In this document: positions 18,672 to 25,971 of the stretch, piece after piece
Layout of the letters: each line of letters begins with the position of its first letter
How positions within the stretch are numbered: position 1 is the stretch's first letter
NCBI RefSeq assembly: GCF_004210295.1
Contig: NZ_SDAK01000001.1
Span: forward strand, 1,116,001 to 1,180,000
Reading direction: 5' to 3'
Length of the DNA: 64,000 nt
Source of the DNA: Lactococcus sp. S-13
Lineage (GTDB): Bacteria; Bacillota; Bacilli; Lactobacillales; Streptococcaceae
Notes under the pieces: model-generated
The model's input: the letters and a program-made list of their open reading frames with translations, nothing else
Database searches by the model: none
What the model was told of the DNA's origin: nothing
Made by a program: the position numbers and the translations under genes

Positions 18672-19742
18672 CTATTTTTTTAAATAATCTTTCATCTCCT
18701 CAAGAGCAACTTGGTTGATTTTGGCGCTACCAATTTGAGGAACGATGACGGTTTTGATTTGGCTACCTCGGGCTTTTTTATCGTGGGTTAAAGCTGCGTA
18801 TAACTGCTCTTCGTCCCAAGGTTCATAATGGTCTGGCAAGCCATATTTTACGACCATTTGGCGAATTTCTTCAGTGATTCCTTGGGGCATCAGGCCTTTT
18901 GCTTCGGCAACTTTACTGATTTGCACCATGCCAATAGCAACGGCTTCGCCGTGCATGACAACACCATATCCTGCAGTAGATTCAACGGCATGGCCAATGG
19001 TATGACCAAAATTGAGATAAAGTCTAACCCCATTGTCCAGTTCGTCGTCTACGACAACTTTGCGTTTGACTTCACAAGAGCGATAGATGATTTCATCAAT
19101 TTTCGTAAAGTTTTTCAGCAAATCTTCTGCGGAGAGGTCGGTCAATAAATCCCAGAGTTGGGCATCGGCAATCAGACCACATTTGATGACTTCACCCAAT
19201 CCTTCTCTAAATTCACGCTCGCCCAAAGTGCTTAAAACATTGGAGTCAATCAAAACGCCGTCAGGTTGGGTGAAGGTACCAATCATATTTTTAGCAAAAT
19301 CTGAGTTGATCCCTGTTTTACCACCAATAGAGCTGTCCACTTGGGCGGTTAAGCTGGTTGGAATTTGTAGAAAATGAATACCTCGCATATAGGTACTGGC
19401 TACAAAACCTGCCAAATCTCCTGTTACACCACCCCCAAGGGCAATAATTCCATCGGAGCGGGTCAAGCCAAATTGAGCGCAGAAATTCCAAGCTTTTTCA
19501 GCCGTCGCCAAATTTTTACTGGCTTCGCCTTCTGGAAATTCAAAAACAGCAACTTCAAAGCCGGCTTCGTTGAGTTGGTCAGTGACTTTTTTCCCATATA
19601 AGCGATTGACATGATCGTCTGAAATCAGAACGATTTTTTGTTTTTTCCAAAGTGCTGAAACCCACGTGTTGACGTGGTCAAGTGCACCTTTTTCAATCAG
19701 AACTTCATAGGGATGGTCTGGTAAATTTACTTTTAGTTTCAT
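18672..19742 (-). CDS. aroB: 3-Dehydroquinate synthase
   Basis: 356 residues. It catalyses the second shikimate-pathway step, cyclising DAHP to 3-dehydroquinate with NAD and zinc. The NAD-binding [38 protein letters not shown], and metal ligands in [13 protein letters not shown] and MHGEAVAIG are all present. It starts 3 nt after the DUF1361 gene with GGAG upstream. The 86-bp gap to the DMT gene has a hairpin CAGCG / CGCTG (18619-18636) without a T run, so it is more likely a spacer or stability element than a terminator. Confidence 0.96.
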   Translation of the reverse strand: MKLKVNLPDHPYEVLIEKGALDHVNTWVSALWKKQKIVLISDDHVNRLYGKKVTDQLNEAGFEVAVFEFPEGEASKNLATAEKAWNFCAQFGLTRSDGIIALGGGVTGDLAGFVASTYMRGIHFLQIPTSLTAQVDSSIGGKTGINSDFAKNMIGTFTQPDGVLIDSNVLSTLGEREFREGLGEVIKCGLIADAQLWDLLTDLSAEDLLKNFTKIDEIIYRSCEVKRKVVVDDELDNGVRLYLNFGHTIGHAVESTAGYGVVMHGEAVAIGMVQISKVAEAKGLMPQGITEEIRQMVVKYGLPDHYEPWDEEQLYAALTHDKKARGSQIKTVIVPQIGSAKINQVALEEMKDYLKK

Positions 19743-19745
19743 TGT

Positions 19746-20432
19746 TTAATTCTCCTTTTTTCCTAGCCAGAAAAATAAAATCAAGAGGGCTTGCATGGCG
19801 GTAAATCCAAGCAAAAAGGTCATATATTCTGGGCGAATAATGCCAAGTAAGGTGCCTAACGTTTCTAAGGGATTGGTCAGCAGGTTCCATGTGTTTAGGC
19901 GCAAACTGAATAATTTTCCAGCGAAAATTCCAACGGAGCTTAGAAAAGAAACGACAAATACGAAGAGACTCGCTATTATTTTTTTATTTTTAAAGAAACG
20001 TTCCAATACGGTCAACATCGACCATAACCCGAGGGTGACGCCCATAAAAATTCCGATGAATAAAATGCCAAAATAGGTGAGTTGCTTGCTCGAAACGCCA
20101 AGTGGTAAGTCAAATTTGCCACCAATTGAGAGCCAATCGGCAAAATGTGAGGCATCAGTCATCATATAAAAGGTGTTGGGATAAAATCCCAGCCAGATGA
20201 TGCTAAGCAGAATAAGTAGGCCTCTTTTTTTCGTTTTTGGTAGGAAATAGGCGGCATCGTAGGCAATGAGTGCTAAAAAGACATTCCAGCTCATCGTGGT
20301 CGGCACTCGATCTAATTTGTCCTGATAAAAGCTGATGTTGCCGTTAAAATGGAGGGACATCAAAAAGGAAAAGAGGACAAAGGCAATAAATAAAAGGTGG
20401 ATTTGCCAAAATTTTTGATGGGTGGTCTTCAT
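19746..20432 (-). CDS. DUF1361 membrane protein
   Basis: 228 residues with about six or seven membrane helices. The pattern WNVFLALIAYDAAYFL, WLGFYPNTFYMMTDASHF and the long hydrophobic middle match DUF1361 proteins, whose role is unknown. A good AAGGAG site precedes the ATG. It is embedded between aroE and aroB in one transcript. Confidence 0.75.
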   Translation of the reverse strand: MKTTHQKFWQIHLLFIAFVLFSFLMSLHFNGNISFYQDKLDRVPTTMSWNVFLALIAYDAAYFLPKTKKRGLLILLSIIWLGFYPNTFYMMTDASHFADWLSIGGKFDLPLGVSSKQLTYFGILFIGIFMGVTLGLWSMLTVLERFFKNKKIIASLFVFVVSFLSSVGIFAGKLFSLRLNTWNLLTNPLETLGTLLGIIRPEYMTFLLGFTAMQALLILFFWLGKKEN

Positions 20433-20457
20433 TTTGCTCCTTTTTATTTTTAGTGCT

Positions 20458-21315
20458 TTATTTTTGTTCTAGGGTTTGAGCGATGGCTTCGACGGGCATT
20501 GTTTTACCTGTCCAGAGTTGGAAACTCTCGGCGGCTTGACCAAGCAACATGGCAAGTCCATTTTCTGTTGGCACGCCTTGGGCTTTTGCCCACTTTAGAA
20601 AGGGAGTTTCACGAATTTTATAGATGGCATCAACGACGAGGATTTTGGCGGGCAATTTTATTTCGCTTGCGACTGGTGTGGACACGCCGTCCATGCCGAC
20701 AGAGCTGGCATTGACCAACAAATCAGCATTTTGAATGTTTTTTTGCATTTCGTCAGTCGCTGATAAATCCGTCAGTAAAATCTCTACACCCGTTTTTGCT
20801 GACAAATCCGTCAGACGAGCTTTCAAAGGCTCAAAAGAGGCTGATTTTCTGGCTGCCACGACAATTTGTGCCGCACCAAGCAAAGCGGCTTGCGCAATAA
20901 TGGCGATGGCTGCCCCGCCGCCGCCAATAATCATCAGCCGGCGATTTTTCATGTCAAATTGATATTTGGCTAAACTCTTGAAAAAACCAATTCCGTCAGT
21001 ATTGTAACCAATCAATTTTCCATCACGATTCACCACGGTATTCGCAGCACCAATGAGGGCGGCTTCTGGGCTTAGTTCATCCATCAACGGCAATATCGCC
21101 GTCTTGTAGGGCATCGAAATGTTGAGGCCGTACATCTCCAAAAGTCGCACATTTTCAACAATTGCCGGCAAAGCTTGTGGCTCAATCTCCCAAGCCAGAT
21201 AGACACCATTTTCATCCGTCAGCTCAAAGGCTTGATTATGAATAAAGGGCGACAAACTGTGCTTTATTGGCTGAGCAACAACGGCTGCAAGCCTTGTATA
21301 TCCATCAATTTTCAT
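20458..21315 (-). CDS. aroE: Shikimate dehydrogenase
   Basis: 285 residues. It reduces 3-dehydroshikimate with NADPH. The substrate-binding SLSPFIHNQAF, LNISMPYKTA with the catalytic Lys, GAANTVV, and the nucleotide-binding GGGGAA are visible. I place the start at 21315 (MKIDGYTRL), where GGGAGG lies 8 nt upstream; the 14 codons before it read into the tandem repeat. A TDLSA pair 13 residues apart comes from CTGACG-containing sequence resembling the dispersed repeat (20751-20814). No clear sigma-A promoter is visible between the dedA terminator and this gene. Confidence 0.95.
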   Translation of the reverse strand: MKIDGYTRLAAVVAQPIKHSLSPFIHNQAFELTDENGVYLAWEIEPQALPAIVENVRLLEMYGLNISMPYKTAILPLMDELSPEAALIGAANTVVNRDGKLIGYNTDGIGFFKSLAKYQFDMKNRRLMIIGGGGAAIAIIAQAALLGAAQIVVAARKSASFEPLKARLTDLSAKTGVEILLTDLSATDEMQKNIQNADLLVNASSVGMDGVSTPVASEIKLPAKILVVDAIYKIRETPFLKWAKAQGVPTENGLAMLLGQAAESFQLWTGKTMPVEAIAQTLEQK

Positions 21316-21343
21316 CACTTTTCCTCCCAAATTACTGACGAAA

Positions 21344-21774
21344 ATTTGCGTCAGCAAATTCTCTAATGCGCGTCAGCGTAAGTGATTTGCGTCAGCAAAT
21401 TCTCTAATGCGCGTCAGCGCAGTTGATTTGCGTCAGCAAATTCTCTAATGCGCGTCAGCGCAGTTGATTTGCGTCAGCAAATTCTCTAATCCGCGTTAGC
21501 GTAAGTGATTTGCGTCAGCAAATTCTCTAGTGTGCGTCAGCGCAGTTGATTTGCGTCAGCAAATTCTCTAATGCGCGTCAGCGCAGTTGATTTGCGTCAG
21601 CAAATTCTCTAATCCGCGTTAGCGTAAGTGATTTGCGTCAGCAAATTCTCTAATGCGCGTCAGCGTAAGTGATTTGCGTCAGCAAATTCTCTAGTCCGCG
21701 TTAGCGTAATTGATTTGCGTCAGCAAATTCTCTAATGCGCGTCAGCGTAAGTGATTTGCGTCAGCAAATTCTCT
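21344..21774. repeat. 41-bp tandem array upstream of aroE (10.5 units)
   Basis: Ten units of exactly 41 bp plus a truncated eleventh. Each starts ATTTGCGTCAGCAAATTCTC and contains a second core, CGTCAG or CGTTAG. Cores in a unit are 22 and 19 bp apart. Three variable spots, AATGC/AATCC/AGTGT, GTCAG/GTTAG and TAAGT/CAGTT/TAATT, recur in a few combinations, as expected from duplication of blocks. The array fills most of the aroE leader. It encodes no plausible protein. Confidence 0.95.
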
Positions 21775-21797
21775 GTTCGGCTTGTCAATTTTGTAAA

Positions 21798-21831
21798 AAA
21801 ATAGAACTAACAATTTCGTAAGTCCTATTTT
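21798..21831 (-). terminator. dedA terminator
   Basis: Fourteen-bp arms AAAATAGAACTAAC (21798-21811) and GTAAGTCCTATTTT (21818-21831) with two mismatches, then T7 on the minus strand. It begins 10 nt after the dedA stop. Confidence 0.8.
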
Positions 21832-21840
21832 ATCACAAAT

Positions 21841-22497
21841 TCAAGCAGCTTTGCGCCCTGAAAGTATACGTTTTAGTAGACCAATTACTGCCGGCAAAAG
21901 AGATACAATGACAATGGCAATCATGATGATTTCAAAGTGCTGTTTGACAAATGGAATTCCTCCAAAGAAATAGCCGGCACCAAGCGCCACAAGCACCCAC
22001 GCAAAACCTCCGAGCAAGTTGAAAAAGACGAATTTCTTGTGAGGCATTTTGCCCGCACCCGCTGTAAAAGGGACAATTGTCCGAATAATTGGCATAAAGC
22101 GACCCAAGAAAATGGCCCAAGAACCCCATTTTTCGAAAAATTGATGCGCTTCTTGCATATATTCAGGTTTCAAAAAACGAGACAAATACTTGTGCTGAGG
22201 GATAATATCACCAAATCGGCGACCAATTTCATAATTGAGCAAATTCGCTAGAAAAGCAATCGTCCCCATTATCGCAATCAATAGCCCAATGGATAATTTG
22301 CCCTCTGACATCGCCGCCAGTGAACCAACAAAGAACAAAATCGAATCTCCTGGTAAAAAAGGAAAAATAACCAACCCAGTTTCAATAAAAATAATTGCTC
22401 CTAAAACCAAATAAATCCAAATATGACCATTAGGCATCTGAGCAAAATTTGCCATCCAGTCATTAAAAAAGCCAAAAATCGAGAGTTCTACAAACAT
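21841..22497 (-). CDS. DedA family membrane protein
   Basis: 218 residues. The DedA core is clear: ETGLVIFPFLPGDSILFFVG near the N-terminus, then FLGRFMPIIRTIVPFTAGAG, which holds the conserved Arg and Pro of this flippase-like family, now linked to undecaprenyl-phosphate or lipid recycling. Several membrane helices follow. The start at 22497 has AAAAGGAT at good spacing; longer versions begin within the leader. It is a single-gene unit with its own promoter and terminator. Confidence 0.9.
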   Translation of the reverse strand: MFVELSIFGFFNDWMANFAQMPNGHIWIYLVLGAIIFIETGLVIFPFLPGDSILFFVGSLAAMSEGKLSIGLLIAIMGTIAFLANLLNYEIGRRFGDIIPQHKYLSRFLKPEYMQEAHQFFEKWGSWAIFLGRFMPIIRTIVPFTAGAGKMPHKKFVFFNLLGGFAWVLVALGAGYFFGGIPFVKQHFEIIMIAIVIVSLLPAVIGLLKRILSGRKAA

Positions 22498-22573
22498 ATT
22501 CATCCTTTTCAAATCATCAAACACAAGTGGGATAAAGCCCCACAAGTAATGCATTTTTTTAAATACTCGTTCA

Positions 22574-22602
22574 ATTTTACACTAAAAAAGCACTTTTGAC
22601 AA
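22574..22602 (-). promoter_or_regulatory. dedA promoter
   Basis: On the minus strand TTGTCA (22597-22602), 17 bp spacer, TAAAAT (22574-22579). Confidence 0.7.
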
Positions 22603-22655
22603 TCTAAAATTGTTGTTTTTATCACCACTTGATGGAAAATTTCATCGCCCTCAAA

Positions 22656-22674
22656 ATGTTACAAAATCTGACAT
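22656..22674. promoter_or_regulatory. GlnR-like box upstream of glnP
   Basis: ATGTTA-N7-TGACAT fits the GlnR operator pattern ATGTNA-N7-TNACAT at every fixed position and ends 4 bp before the glnP -35 box. Nitrogen-dependent repression by GlnR is the expected function. Confidence 0.7.
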
Positions 22675-22678
22675 GGCC

Positions 22679-22707
22679 TTGAATTGTCAGAAAATTTATG
22701 TTATAAT
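22679..22707 (+). promoter_or_regulatory. glnPQ promoter
   Basis: TTGAAT (22679-22684), 17 bp spacer, TATAAT (22702-22707) with an upstream TG (extended -10). The leader is about 110 nt and shows no recognisable riboswitch. Confidence 0.75.
22682..22696. promoter_or_regulatory. CodY-like box in the glnPQ promoter
   Basis: AATTGTCAGAAAATT matches the CodY consensus AATTTTCWGAAAATT with one mismatch and lies between the -35 and -10 boxes, a position where binding would block polymerase. Confidence 0.6.
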
Positions 22708-22825
22708 TTCTTATATCTTTTTTTGCTCGCACTCCTAGAAAGATCGAAAATTTGTGAATGTTCTTCTATTCAAGTTTTCCATGTTTCTCAGCAGTCGAGC
22801 CTATATCATATCTTGGGAGGACGCA

Positions 22826-25006
22826 ATGAAGAAATTATTTCTTGCTCTGGCAGTCTTAGTTGCCACCATCACAGGTTTTTCTGCAGTTTCAAACAAAGTT
22901 CAAGCTGAAACAACCGTAAAAATCGCATCCGATAGCGCTTATGCGCCTTTCGAATTTCAAAATAGTCAAAAGAAATGGGTCGGTATTGACGTCGATATCA
23001 TGCAAGAAGTCGCTAAAATCAACGATTGGAAGTTAGAAATGACTTATCCAGGCTTTGATGCAGCGCTTCAAAACCTCAAAGCTGGTCAAGTGGATGGTGT
23101 CATTGCTGGGATGACAATCACTGACGAACGCAAACAAACTTTTGATTTTTCTAGTCCATATTACAGCTCAGCACTGACGCTGGCTACGACAAAGGATTCA
23201 AAACTTACAAGCTACGATGACCTCAAAGGCAAAGCAGTTGGTGCCAAAAACGGAACCGCCGCTCAAAGCTGGCTTCAAGAAAATCAGAAGAAATACGGCT
23301 ACACCATTAAAACTTACACTGACGGTGTTCATATGTTCTCTGCCCTTGCTTCTGGCAACATCGCTGGTGCAATGGACGAAGTTCCTGTCATTTCTTATGC
23401 CATCAAACAAGGGCAAAATTTGGCCATGAACTTGCCATCAATTTCACTACCCGGTGGTTATGGTTTTGCCGTCATGAAAGGTCAAAATCCAAAACTTGTC
23501 GCAGGTTTCAACAAAGCCATGAGCCAAATGAAATCTAACGGTGACTACGATAAAATTTTGAAAAAATACGGAGTGACTGCGACAAACAGTTCTCCTTCTG
23601 CTTCAACAACTAAAATCACAGCGAAAAAAGCAGTTTATACGATTGCTTCAGACAATAGTTTTGCTCCATTTGAGTTTCAAGATTCAAACAAGCAATACAC
23701 AGGGATTGACGTTGACCTTCTCAATGCAATCGCTAAAGCTCAAGGCTTCAAGTTAAAATGGAACTTCATCGGGTTTGCTCCAGCACTCAATGCTTTGACT
23801 TCTGGTCAAGCCGACGGGATGATGTCTGGAATGTCCATCACTGATGAGCGCCAAAAAGTTTTTGACTTCTCAACTGCTTATTTCTCATCAAACTTGACTT
23901 TGGCTACTGCCAAAACAAATGATAAAATCAAATCATGGTCTGATTTGAAAGGCGCTACTTTAGGCGCTAAAAACGGTACGGCTTCTTACGATTATCTGAA
24001 CGCACGTGCCAAAAAATATGGCTACACTGTTAAAACCTTCACGGACGCTACTTCTATGTACGCTTCGCTCAATAACGGCTCACTCGATGCCGTCATGGAC
24101 GATGAACCTGTCATTGACTATGCCATCAAGCAAGGTCAACAAATGAAAACACCTTTAAAAGCCATTCCTGATGGTCAATACGGTTTTGCTGTTAAAAAAG
24201 GTCAAAATCCTGAATTGCTTGCGATGTTCAACCAAGGCTTGAAAGATTTGCGCGCCAACGGTCAATACGACAAAATCGTTGCTAATTACCTCGGTAACAA
24301 ATCAGAAAGTGCCGCTAAAACAACCAAAGACACTAGCGAAACAACAATGGCTGGTATCGTAAAAAATAACTGGGGTCAAATTCTTAAAGGACTTTGGATT
24401 ACTATTCAACTTGCCTTTGTTTCCTTTGTTTTAGCGCTTATCGTCGGAATTATCTTTGGGATGTTCTCTGTTTCTGAGAATGGCATCTTACGTGGTATTT
24501 CGCGAATCTATGTAGACTTGAACCGTGCCGTTCCACTCTTGGTTCTTACAATTTTCATCTTCTATGGTATTCCAAACTTACTGCAAATGATTACCGGTCA
24601 CCAATCACCAATGAACGAATTTACCGCTGGGGTCATTGCACTCACGCTGAATGAATCTTCTTACATTGCTGAAATTGTTCGTGGTGGGATCAAAGCAGTC
24701 CCTGCTGGTCAAATGGAAGCGAGCCGTTCTCTTGGGATTCCTTACCTGACAACAATGCGCCGTGTCATCTTGCCACAGGCTGTCAAGATTACAATTCCAA
24801 GCTTGATTAACCAGTTCATCATCACCGTTAAGGATACGACATTGGTTTCAGTCATCGGTTTGGTCGAACTCATGCAAACTGGTCAAATCATTGTTGCTCG
24901 TAACTTCCAAGCCTTCCGTGTGTATGGACTTCTCTTGATTGTTTACGCGGTAATCTTGTTACTCTTGATGTGGCTTGGACGTCGCGTCGAAAAGAAATTT
25001 AAATAA
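22826..25006 (+). CDS. glnP: Glutamine/glutamate ABC transporter, two binding domains fused to permease
   Basis: 726 residues. A signal sequence (about 1-27, KKLFLALAVLVATITGFSAV) is followed by two tandem amino-acid-binding domains (about 28-250 and 265-490, with SDSAYAPFEFQ and SDNSFAPFEFQ at their starts) and a HisM-type permease (about 510-726) with EIVRGGIKAVPAGQMEA. This SBD-SBD-permease chain is the known lactococcal GlnP arrangement, working as a dimer with GlnQ to import glutamine and glutamate. GGGAGG lies 5 nt before the chosen ATG; an in-frame ORF extends 24 codons upstream but has no ribosome site. Confidence 0.95.
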   Translation: MKKLFLALAVLVATITGFSAVSNKVQAETTVKIASDSAYAPFEFQNSQKKWVGIDVDIMQEVAKINDWKLEMTYPGFDAALQNLKAGQVDGVIAGMTITDERKQTFDFSSPYYSSALTLATTKDSKLTSYDDLKGKAVGAKNGTAAQSWLQENQKKYGYTIKTYTDGVHMFSALASGNIAGAMDEVPVISYAIKQGQNLAMNLPSISLPGGYGFAVMKGQNPKLVAGFNKAMSQMKSNGDYDKILKKYGVTATNSSPSASTTKITAKKAVYTIASDNSFAPFEFQDSNKQYTGIDVDLLNAIAKAQGFKLKWNFIGFAPALNALTSGQADGMMSGMSITDERQKVFDFSTAYFSSNLTLATAKTNDKIKSWSDLKGATLGAKNGTASYDYLNARAKKYGYTVKTFTDATSMYASLNNGSLDAVMDDEPVIDYAIKQGQQMKTPLKAIPDGQYGFAVKKGQNPELLAMFNQGLKDLRANGQYDKIVANYLGNKSESAAKTTKDTSETTMAGIVKNNWGQILKGLWITIQLAFVSFVLALIVGIIFGMFSVSENGILRGISRIYVDLNRAVPLLVLTIFIFYGIPNLLQMITGHQSPMNEFTAGVIALTLNESSYIAEIVRGGIKAVPAGQMEASRSLGIPYLTTMRRVILPQAVKITIPSLINQFIITVKDTTLVSVIGLVELMQTGQIIVARNFQAFRVYGLLLIVYAVILLLLMWLGRRVEKKFK

Positions 25007-25049
25007 GAAATTGATATAAAGCTTTCAAGTGAAAGCTATCGGAGGTACT

Positions 25050-25793
25050 ATGGGAATTAACACTCAAATTGAAGTCACTGATCTTCATAAATCTTTTGGA
25101 AAAAATGAAGTCTTAAAAGGAATTACTACAAAATTTGAAAAAGGTGATGTGGTCTGCATCATTGGCCCTTCAGGTTCAGGAAAATCAACTTTTCTGCGTG
25201 CTTTGAACGGACTTGAAAGAGCGACTTCTGGCGATATCATCATTGACGGCTTTAACTTAACTGACAAAAATACTGACCTTAACCTTGTGCGTCAAAACAT
25301 TGGGATGGTTTTCCAACATTTCAACCTTTTCCCGAACATGACTGTTTTGCAAAACGTCACTTATGCTCCTGTCGAATTGAAAAAAATGACAAAAGCTGAA
25401 GCTGAAGAAAAAGCATTACAATTGTTGGAAACTGTTGGTTTGACTGAAAAGAAAGACACGATGCCAGAGATGCTCTCAGGTGGTCAAAAGCAACGTGTAG
25501 CGATTGCGCGCGCACTTGCTATGAATCCAGATGTCATGCTCTTTGACGAACCGACATCAGCACTAGATCCAGAGATGGTCGGTGATGTGTTAGCCGTAAT
25601 GCAAAAGCTTGCTGAAGAAGGAATGACCATGCTGATCGTCACTCACGAAATGGGATTTGCACGAAAAGTTGCCAACCGCGTGATTTTCACTGACGGAGGC
25701 GTCATTCTGGAAGACGGAACACCTGAAGAACTCTTTGACAATCCGCAACATCCTCGTTTACAAGACTTTTTATCCAAAGTTTTGAACGCTTAA
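25050..25793 (+). CDS. glnQ: Glutamine/glutamate ABC transporter ATPase
   Basis: 247 residues. Walker [10 protein letters not shown], signature [15 protein letters not shown], Walker [18 protein letters not shown] and the switch His in IVTHEMGFA. It energises GlnP uptake. The start at 25050 has GGAGG 5 nt upstream; the seven codons before it belong to the 43-nt intergenic stretch. Co-transcribed with glnP and ended by a strong hairpin. Confidence 0.96.
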   Translation: MGINTQIEVTDLHKSFGKNEVLKGITTKFEKGDVVCIIGPSGSGKSTFLRALNGLERATSGDIIIDGFNLTDKNTDLNLVRQNIGMVFQHFNLFPNMTVLQNVTYAPVELKKMTKAEAEEKALQLLETVGLTEKKDTMPEMLSGGQKQRVAIARALAMNPDVMLFDEPTSALDPEMVGDVLAVMQKLAEEGMTMLIVTHEMGFARKVANRVIFTDGGVILEDGTPEELFDNPQHPRLQDFLSKVLNA

Positions 25794-25798
25794 ATAAT

Positions 25799-25824
25799 AA
25801 AAAAACACCAAATGGTGTTTTTTT
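25799..25824. terminator. glnPQ terminator, bidirectional
   Basis: Perfect stem AAAAAAACACC / GGTGTTTTTTT with loop AAAT. The symmetrical A and T runs allow it to act also for the lectin-like gene converging from the right. Confidence 0.88.
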
Positions 25825-25839
25825 ATTTAAGAAATTTTG

Positions 25840-25930
25840 CTGACGTAATTGTTCTACGAGCAACTTAGCTAGAGATTTTACTGACGTAATTATTTTACAA
25901 GAAATGTGATGAGAGAATTTACTGACGAAA
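25840..25930. repeat. CTGACG repeats, reverse orientation, 41-bp period
   Basis: CTGACG at 25840, 25881 and 25922, exactly 41 bp apart, preceded by AGAGATTTTA or GAGAGAATTTA. This is the reverse complement orientation of the family. The copies lie between two convergent genes. Confidence 0.85.
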
Positions 25931-25971
25931 TGACATTTGGCTATTTCAGTTGGTCACTCACGCTTATTGTG

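Noticed and set aside
21344-21774. Possible CRISPR array
   Set aside because: The whole 41-bp period is repeated, including the part that would be spacer, which shows only a few recurring variants; no cas genes are near.
21344-21774. Possible iteron replication origin
   Set aside because: No replication protein or partition genes lie nearby and the same motif is scattered through the window at many unrelated genes.
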